Positions 55,701 through 64,000 of a stretch of 64,000 bases of DNA are shown one piece after another. The notes beneath the pieces are model-generated. The model was not told the DNA's origin, did no database searches, and was given only the letters and a program-made list of their open reading frames with translations. Source of the stretch: Trichopria drosophilae (Eukaryota > Arthropoda > Insecta > Hymenoptera > Diapriidae). The stretch lies in the NCBI GenBank assembly GCA_030407085.1, contig CM059586.1:13906001-13970000 (forward strand), in the 5' to 3' direction. The position numbers and the translations under genes are program-made. Positions within the stretch are counted from its first letter, which is position 1; the number at the start of each line of letters is the position of its first letter.

Positions 55701-58700
55701 AACAAAACCTTGCTGACCTAAAAATGTGATTCCAGTTAGTGTTGAGTATGCTGTTCGACATTTCGTCGTCTAATTTCAGGTCTCTTAATTAAATAGGGCA
55801 TTTAAATATCAAAATGCAGGGAAAATTGGGTGTAATTTTTGCTGACAACATTTTTTCTCATCTAAAGAGTATTTATCGATTAAAAATTCTTCAGTAAAGG
55901 TGGCAACAATTGTACTATTAATATATATATTAAAAGAATTTTTAAAAACTAAGATGGAGATCATAAAGTGATCGGTAAATAAAATAGAGAAATTGGAAAT
56001 GGTGGTTCCTATATTGAGCTAATTTAATGCTAAAATTTAATTAAAAATTAAAATTATACGCTCAAAATGTTTTGGAGTAAACTTTCACTAAATTGGAGCT
56101 AAATTTACTCCAAAAGAATTAACACTACTCCTTCGAAGTACATTTTACATAAGAAGTGTAACATTTCTGCTTCTTTCAAATTTATTAAACTCCAAGCATT
56201 TTACATTTACTTTTTTGATTAAATGGAATTATAATAATAATTTCTAATAACACCATAAAACTCATATCGGTATTTATAAAATGTAGACAACTTTTGTAAA
56301 CAAATATTGTAATACTCGTATATTAATGGTTCGAAATTTAAACAACTGGAAATCAATGTAAAAAAACTGGTTAACTGAAAACGTAGAAGTTTAGTCAATT
56401 TAAAAAATGAATTTTGGTCATTAATCTAATTTTCTTTTTTAGTTTTATACCTTCCAAGAGTAAATTCCAATGACATATAAGCATTAATGTACAGTGAAGA
56501 AAGTGATTTAGTAGTCCATTAGGACAAATATTTATAGTATGAAACATCCCATTTAAAATCATAATAAAATTACAAAACCTGTTTACACTGAAGTTAAAAT
56601 TGATTAGAGATAACCGTTTATGACTCAAACAAATCCCTATTTGATTCGTTTCAATATTTATTTTTGAGGTACATAAATGTTTTAACGCTGAATTGTAATT
56701 GCTTTTGTGTACAGACAATTTTCAGCTTATAAATTTCTGCGGTAGAAGTTTCTTTTAAATGACAAATTTCTTAAGTTCATTAATTTGTGTATTCCAAATA
56801 GATTATTATACAAATGCCTAGTTAAACAGGTATATCCACTACTTTACTACTGATGTTATGTAATCTGTGCAATATAATTGAGGTTATGTACACTATTAAA
56901 AGAAAACACATTAAATTTAATGAACATGTGCAGAAAGCACATTTCAATTCGGACATTTAATGTACACAAAAAATGTCATGAATCTTAATATGCAATTTAA
57001 TGTCATTGTTTATAGATTAGCATGCATGGAAAATTTACGATAACAAAATTTGCTGTAAAAATTAAATTTAAAGTACCTGGTAGAAATTTGGTCAATTTTC
57101 AAAACGTTCGGAAATTCTCTAATCCATGTTTATTTCATATACATATTTCTATTAATTTGATTTCATCTATTATGTAGAGCATTTTCTAACAAAATAGTAA
57201 TATATTAATTTGAGCTATTGCCTTGTTTATAAAATAAAGAGGGTCACATGTACAAACATATCCTAAATATATTTGTAAAGTTTTTTAAAAATTTCATGTA
57301 GATTTAATAAATGCGAGCAAAAGCAGATTAAAAATCATGTAGATGCAGATCAAATATACATTTTTAAACTGTATTAAAAACTTAAACTGTATTGATTTTT
57401 AAGACGTATGTTGCAGATAATTAAAACATGTTAAATTACGAAATTTAATGTATTAGTGGACTTTGAACATACTTTACATTGCATGTAATTTTTAACAGTG
57501 TAAATATTAAGATTCTTTTCTCTAGAAAGTCACATAAAATATTTTACCGTTTACTTCAATTGATCTTTTAATACTAAGTATGTTATTTCATTTTACTAAG
57601 TAATTTATGTTCTCGTTTTAGTTCATTTGTATACATATAAATAATGTTCCTTTCTTATTAGGAACCATAAAAGAAAGTTAATAGAGGATTCCACTACTTT
57701 ATAAAGTAATTTCGCAGTAGCTAAGGAGGAATTACGTCTTTAGGATGAAGTCAAATTGAATTGTAAAGAGGGTGAATTAATTTTGACTTATTTACTGTTT
57801 TATAAGCTCCAAATAATTTCACCTTTGATGAATTTAGTAATAATATCCAAACGACAATTAACATGTGTTCATGGAAAACAAGAGTTTGCTGTCCGAACAA
57901 ATATGGAGTTAGGCTCACAAACTATATAGTAACCGTAACTACTTATTTATTGGAACGCAACCTTCTTTCCGTGTTTCAATAATCAAATACTTTATTAACG
58001 ATATAGCGGTTTTTGTTGATTTCAATTAACGAAACTCATTTTTATGGTGTGTTTGAATTTTTGTTTAAGAGGGGGGTGTATTTACAAAAAAGAAGGGGAA
58101 TTGGATGAAAGTGGTACTAAAATTACTTCATTTCACCGCTCATTTTATATGTAGTTTTCGTTGTAGGTACATAAAAGTATAAAACTAATAAATTCCTAAT
58201 TTTTTTGAAAAAATAACTACTCAATAAAAGAAAATCAATGTTAAAGGACTCAGTCCAAATTAAAACCAAGAATAGATGAAAGGATACGGAATATGCAGAA
58301 AAAGAAATTTTTTTTGAAATTAAAATAACTCAGATAATATTATTTGGAGACACACTATTTTTCTAAAAATAACAATCCATTTATGTATGCAGAATGTTTG
58401 CTACACTCATTGAAAAACTTTTTTAAATTGTGATTATATATTTTCGTATAACTCTCCTGCTTGTCATGGTTAAAGTCGGAAAAATATTTTTTTCATTATG
58501 CTTTTTTTTTAAATGTGGCATTGTAGCAATGACTAAATTTAATGTGTCATCAATGTCCGGCATTTATTTCCACTGAAAAAACAATGTCTGTATTCAAGTA
58601 TATATTTATTTGAATAGTCACAAGTAAAAAATCTACTTACATTCTGACAATATGTTTAATATGTTTTGATTTGTATTAAATACTTTATCTTTTTAGTGAA

Positions 58701-61030
58701 TCTTACTTACTTTAAGATAATTCCTTACACCATGTAAATAGGTATTTGAAATCATAAATTTTGTTTTCTCCGTAATTAAGCATTAAATTTAATATTTGGT
58801 ATACTGTTGATAACCTATTTTTAATCATTCAATAAAAAACGTAATATTTATTTAAAAATTGTTATATTATTATTACCCTAAAAGGAGATTTGATCAATGC
58901 ATATGCTTTTTCAATTTCTCAATTTATTGTTTTTTGAGATCTTGAAGTTCTCTGGAATAAATTGATTAGTTTTATACTATAAGCGTATTAATTTCATATA
59001 AGTTGCTTCAATCATTTTATGGAAAGGAAGATACATATAATCTGAAAATTGTCTGAAAAAGTTATACTTATTGCACCTACAGCTCTTTTTATTTTTATTT
59101 TTCACAATTAAAAATAAAATATGTATAAATTACAAAAATGTGGGATTTCCAAAATGGATGTAAAACAAAAAACTCTGAAAATTCGTTATGAAATTTATAT
59201 TTCTTTTCAATTATCTTCGAGATTTAGTAATAAACAAATTTGTGATGCAGAATGGTTTGTTTATAAATTCCAGACGTGAAAATGGACACAAAACATAACA
59301 TGAAAACATGTTTATAGAACTTAAAAAATATCATACGCTTTAATCGATCATTTCAACTACGAACCAGCACATTATACGAACGCGTAAAAATAGATTGTAC
59401 TAAATTTATTTGCAACGTTCGCACATTCATTTTCACGAAAACGAACCGGATTTTTGCAAATATTTATTATATATTATGCTAATAAATTCTGAGTTGAAGC
59501 TAGGTGTATTTTATATGATGCCCTTCAACGATAAATGTAGATAAACTTCCAATGAAACAGAATTACATATCTTTAATCATTATTGTATATTGTTTTGATA
59601 TAAAGTAAAAGGAATAAAAATTAAATTTTATATTCTCTGTTAATTTAATCTAAGCCTTAAATGTATTAAATGTTTGTATCAACCAAATTAAATTAATTAC
59701 TTTCTGTTTGTTTCTGTCTGTTATTTCAGAAATTTTTTATGTAAATTTTATAATATATTGATTAAAACTAATATTTTTGCAATCGTCAATGAATATATTA
59801 TCTACTAATATAAATACAATTTTTCTAAACTATAATTTTTTTTAATTAAATTTACTATTGTACTTGTGTTTTTATCAACGAAGATTGAAACTTTTCCAAA
59901 ACTAATGGACTTTACAAAAGTATTACTTTATTTTAAGCAAGTATTAACATCAGACCATTCAAGTAAATATGTATTTAAATTTACTATATTTTTCAGTTTG
60001 TAGCAGCAGTTAATAAATAAAAGAATTTTTCACAAATTTGGAATACTTCAAATTGGAAAGGTCAGACTAACTTGTTGCTATACCTTAAACATATTAATGT
60101 TAATAAACTTCATTTCGACAACAACAGTATTCAAACGTAAAAAATATGCTTAAAAATGCATAAATGAATCCTTCCTTCTACCAAGAACATTCAGTAAAAA
60201 TTTGTATATCTTACAGGGTATCTACTGTAAAAAATAAATATTGCTAACCCAAGTAAATATTTTATATGACAGAAACTAATTTATTAGGTAAAACAGGAAA
60301 AATGGTAGATACTAATTTTTGCATTTTTTGCACGGAAATAATTTTTACTAACCTATATAATAATTTAAGGACAGACATTCATGATGGAAATATCTGTCTT
60401 GATGGATAAATTTTCCAACATTTTTAAACATTTTGCAATTACGATAGTGACTCTTACAAAAAAATGACAAATTTACCCACAATGCCCTTAAATTATCAGC
60501 CTGAATAGTAAAATTTACAAGTCATATTTTATCGGGGTGTTAAAGCAGTAAAATGTAGACAATTTCTGCGTCTTTTATATTTCACTCATGTATAGTAGAA
60601 TAGCAAGTTGTCAAATAAATTGTTCCTCTAAATAGACCACTAAAAATTATTTTATAAAATCCCATTAATTTTATGTGAATTAAGAAGCCATTTACCATTC
60701 ATTTTCGCGACGATTCTATATGATTATTACTTGCGTCCATGGATTTCACTAAATTTTACTAATATTTAAAATTTAATGTCTACTAACTAACATTACATAG
60801 TAAAACATTCAATAATAGTTTTCATTTTCATTCGTGACTTTCAAAAATAATGAAACAAGCACGCAATTTCCTAAAAGTACATGAAAGGAAAAAGTAATTT
60901 TCAAAAAATGTCAAAATGCAAAGTCACTAAACACAAAACAATGCGGCGAATGAAAATCAGTCAAAATGAACACAATTCCAGGGACACAAACGTTTTTAAC
61001 AACACTATATTTATTACTAAAAAGGATTCG
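55701..61030. other. Very AT-rich 5 kb without genes
   Basis: No supported frame over this span. Contains a perfect 12 bp inverted repeat TTTTGGAGTAAA / TTTACTCCAAAA (56070-56081, 56104-56115) and one CCTGGTAGAAATTTGGTC element end (57076-57093). The 107-codon minus frame at 56395-56718 is AT-driven. Confidence 0.45.
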
Positions 61031-61038
61031 AACGGAAA

Positions 61039-61500
61039 ATGTGTGAAAACGTTGTAAACAAAGGGAAAGTAAACAAAACATGGCCGGTAAACTACATCCC
61101 CAGGAAGGATGGAAGCTGCAGCCGTCGGATGGCCGAGACTCTGCCGGTGAGAGGAGGCTGGAAGATGGACCGGAACGCCGGAACGTGGTGGGGCGACGTT
61201 CCCAAGATGGCCGACACGCGACTACGTCGTCCGCGTACGAAATCGGCGACCCTCGCGACGCGTCCGTCGCGGAACGGAAAAAGTCACCTGGTGAATCTTC
61301 TTCGCGAGTGATTTTTCCCTGGACATCCCTGGACATGAGATCACTGTCCTTGGGGAAACTTCTAGAGGATATAGAGGACGCGCTGGGGACCACGCCCAAG
61401 GCGCAGCCATCTTGGATGAGCACAGTGTCCAGGCGTTTCGAGGTGGCGACGCTGGCGTCGCTTCGCTAACCTTTCGCCGACCATAAGACTTCTTCAGGTA
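61039..61500 (+). promoter_or_regulatory. GC-rich exon/promoter candidate
   Basis: Composition jumps to GC/CpG-rich exactly over this block. YY1/Pho-type cores lie at 61203-61211 (plus) and 61406-61414 (minus). CTTCTTCAGGTATTT (61489-61503) resembles an exon end with a splice donor, and CACCTGGTGAATC (61285-61297) is an alternative donor. It may be a first exon plus promoter; the direction is probably plus. Confidence 0.35.
61080..61469 (+). CDS. Hypothetical 129-residue protein or first coding exon
   Basis: The ATG at 61080 is in a fair context (AAAACATGG). The frame runs to TAA at 61467-61469. The N-terminal part is charged and compositionally biased. The C-terminal part (SLGKLLEDIEDALGTT, then SWMSTVSRRFEVATLASL) reads like ordinary helical protein. 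No domain, signal peptide or membrane segment is recognised. A 90-codon frame from 61039 and a 170-codon minus frame compete for the same bases, so the call is tentative. If splicing occurs at 61497 the stop still precedes it, so the product would be complete as given. Confidence 0.3.
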   Translation: MAGKLHPQEGWKLQPSDGRDSAGERRLEDGPERRNVVGRRSQDGRHATTSSAYEIGDPRDASVAERKKSPGESSSRVIFPWTSLDMRSLSLGKLLEDIEDALGTTPKAQPSWMSTVSRRFEVATLASLR

Positions 61501-61502
61501 TT

Positions 61503-61566
61503 TTTTCGCTCGCCGATATCAATTACCCCTTCGGGTGAGCTTACCTTATCGCAGGGCGAGCGAAAA
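61503..61566. other. Perfect 12 bp stem-loop after the GC-rich block
   Basis: TTTTCGCTCGCC (61503-61514) pairs perfectly with GGCGAGCGAAAA (61555-61566). Inside, GATA/TATC and ACCC/GGGT can extend the structure into a compact fold of about 64 bases. The function is unknown; it could act in RNA or as a cruciform. Confidence 0.6.
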
Positions 61567-62500
61567 GTGCGCACGCGAGAAATCGCGCATAAGTAAACTT
61601 AACGTTTCGCGCATCTTCCTGTTGGATTCGAATAAAATAACCTCGGATAAAACAAATATCGTTCGATAAATCTCACTTTGCCAAGATCTATCTTTCCTAA
61701 ACACTTTTTAGTGAACTGATCAAAAAATACCCTAACTTTGGTAAACAACCAAACTTACTGGAGAATGGTCTTTATAAAGTTCCAAAATCAATACTCCGAA
61801 AGTGGTACGGAGCCCATTAGTAAGTCACCGCGAAACTTAAAATGAGAAACTGATAGATCTGTAATAAAAAAACTTTTATTTCTATTATCATACTTATTTA
61901 TAGTTGTGGTTTACTAATTGTTAATATCTCGAGAAAAAAAAATGGATCGAATTGTGGTCAAAGTGGATCATGTGTGCGACTGATCAGAAGTAGTACTAGT
62001 GTGACCTTCTTTTTTATACCTTCTCAGATGTTTACCTTAATCAAATTTGACTTAAATCTACATCTGATTAAATTACACGATAATCGGATATAATGAGATT
62101 GACCAAAAGCAGACAGAAATTTGATGTACTTATTAATTAAGACTTTTTGTGATATACATTGAACAAAATGATTATTATCAATTTAAATGAGGTCTGCTTC
62201 TATCCTTCTTCTAAAAATGAAATAGTACAATATTACAATTTGCAGATGCACATAAATAACTAAATTAATTATTCAAATACCTTTATATTAGATTCAATGA
62301 GTTAACGACTGTAAATGACAAAAAGCAGTCCTTTATTCGATGTAGAGCGATACATTTATGGCTGAACATGACCATAAGGAATTGCCGAAGAATGGTGTAA
62401 CTAAGTCAATAATGATAACGATACGGGATGAAATTTTGCTTATACGTAAAGTATAACTCATTTCATTAACGGGCGCGAATCGAATCGCGACGGATGGCGA
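61567..62500. other. No gene recognised
   Basis: CpG-rich to about 61620, AT-rich afterwards. Nothing supported. Confidence 0.4.
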
Positions 62501-62502
62501 CT

Positions 62503-62570
62503 AGTGGCAGAGTGGGTAACTACAATGTTGACACCGTGCAAATGTTTCTATTACCGGGCTTGACCCGATG
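62503..62570 (+). tRNA. Weak tRNA-like relic
   Basis: AGTGGCAGAGTGGGTAAC (62503-62520) resembles an A box and GGGCTTGACCC (62556-62566) a degraded B box at tRNA-like spacing. There is no T-run directly after it and the stems are weak. Very tentative. Confidence 0.2.
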
Positions 62571-64000
62571 GATAGAAATAGTGGAATATTCTACTAATTT
62601 AAAAAAATAAACTATTTATAACAGAGTAAACGAATCCTCATGTTTGTAATTAGTAAAATCAATAAATACAGTTGAACTAATTCTTTAGTCAAACATAATG
62701 ATACTATCTTAAATAGATATTGTTCTAATTTAGAGAGTAGAAGTAATCATGCTTTCGGGAATTACTTTACAACCAAATGAGATGAAGCCAGATCGAATGT
62801 GGTTTATTAGAAGGAGATTAAATTAGTGTCTCACGAAATTTCACATTTTTACTAGATCCAATTTAATCAGGATCAAATTCGAACCATGTTAATCGGGAAA
62901 GGTCGTAATAAGAACTAAACTTGAACTGCATCTAATTAATATTCTTTTATGTAATTTATCAATTATTTACTCAGGTTAATCGGTATTACTAAATTAAATA
63001 GTCAAACCTTATACTTTATCAGGTTTACTACTTCAATGATTGACTAATTAATAGCGTAACACAGTTGAAGTAGCGTGGATAATTTATATAATAATATATC
63101 TGGCATAGAGAAGGAACTTTTCTTTGATCTATTTAATTTGAACTCAAATAATCAAAAGTCAGTTTCAAAATGTACAAGTAGTAACATGTCCTAGCTCGTG
63201 CATTATCTAGGCACATGTTTGAATCATCAGTGGGTAATGCTTACCATAATAAATACGTCATGTTGCGGTTTATTAGTTTTAAATGGATATGCCTTTCTCC
63301 GCCGATGGCGCAAAGAACGAAGCTGCAATAATCATAATCGCACCCTAGCGGAAGAAAAAATAATTACATTTCGTATGCACCCACATTGTAGATCATCCTA
63401 TCAATCGATTCAAAATTCTCAGATTTTCAACCAAATTTAAGTGGTGACGTTCATTTAATAAAAAAAAATAATATAAAAATTCTACTTTGACACATGTATA
63501 TCGTAATATTTCTAATTCCGACTAGTACTTCCTAGTACTAGACTAATTAACTTTGTAAATTTTATCTGAGTATATTATTTGCCGTTACTAACATTTAGCT
63601 GCTGATAATCTATACAAATATTGTGCTATCAATGGAAATAGTTAAATTCTGCTTATTCAAATTTAAAAAGCAGAGTAACATTATTATTCTGTGATACTCA
63701 TAAATTTTAGGTAAAATTTGGATTTGACTTAAAATTAATTGTTTTATTTTTATTTTACTCTTACAAAAATATTTTAAATTTCATTTTCATTTTGAAATCC
63801 TACGAGTTACAAAAAAATGCTTCCCACTATTGCAAATCCAAGTCCAAGAAAGTGCTATTATGGAATATACACAAGTATAACTTTCAGATATCATGGCGTG
63901 TAAAATATCGCTCTATTAATTTTCACTATTTTGAACAGTATCACTACGTTCATATAATATTTCTAACAAAGTAAATATATTATTTGCAATTATAGTACCA
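62571..64000. other. AT-rich, no gene
   Basis: ACTAATT / TTTAGAGAGTAG words at 62590-62750 are relics of the 36881-37017 element type. A small GC word cluster is at 63300-63350. The 80-codon frame at 63198-63440 has no motif. Confidence 0.4.

Noticed and set aside
60911..61423. 170-codon minus frame, the longest in the window
   Set aside because: Antisense to the GC-rich block and continues into AT-rich DNA with a changed composition; no domain. Treated as a shadow, although not strictly excluded.

Overview
This 64 kb window is AT-rich eukaryotic nuclear DNA, most likely from an insect; a hymenopteran is a guess. Supporting signs are TTAA-flanked piggyBac-like and TA-flanked mariner-like miniature elements, 5'-truncated non-LTR retrotransposons, tRNA-like (SINE-like) units with Pol III T-runs, and small GC/CpG-rich islands in otherwise AT-rich DNA. 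Nothing points to a bacterium, organelle, plasmid or virus. No multi-exon gene could be assembled. Almost every open frame is short, AT-rich, or lies inside a repeat.

Layout. 0-9 kb: a long inverted repeat whose left arm is split by a non-LTR retrotransposon fragment (RT motif YADD); two blocks of a degenerate ~22 bp satellite (2.2-3.9 and 5.15-6.1 kb) around a TATA/GAGA promoter-like stretch near 4.9 kb; then dispersed copies of a 'AAAATGGCGGATCCAATATGGCGG'-type repeat (called the GGCGG family below). 10-34 kb is a repeat nursery. It holds a piggyBac-like miniature element at 10.62-12.66 kb carrying a nested TA-flanked one, further long inverted repeats at 12.8, 16.5, 22, 24.3-25.8, 27.5 and 29.7 kb, and a clean 395 bp TTAA-flanked element at 29.14 kb. 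Several of the palindromes share a ~220 bp hairpin module. 34-61 kb is quieter and very AT-rich, with small palindromic elements, two tRNA-like or retrotransposon tails and several CpG-rich islands.

The strongest gene-start candidates are the CpG island at 47.8-49.0 kb (E-box, NRF-1-type palindrome and YY1/Pho-type AAGATGGC within 60 bp) and the GC-rich open stretch at 61.04-61.50 kb (129-codon frame, AAGATGGC motifs on both strands, a splice-donor-like end, then a perfect 12 bp stem-loop). Other CpG-rich blocks (10.0, 19.8, 23.5, 30.1, 34.9, 43.2, 45.4 kb) are best read as possible regulatory or exon-adjacent DNA.

No previously undescribed enzymatic system is visible. The most unusual content is structural: nested transposition events that can be reconstructed exactly from the palindrome arms, and a recurrent long-hairpin module that could yield double-stranded RNA. 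All boundaries of diverged repeats are by-eye estimates.
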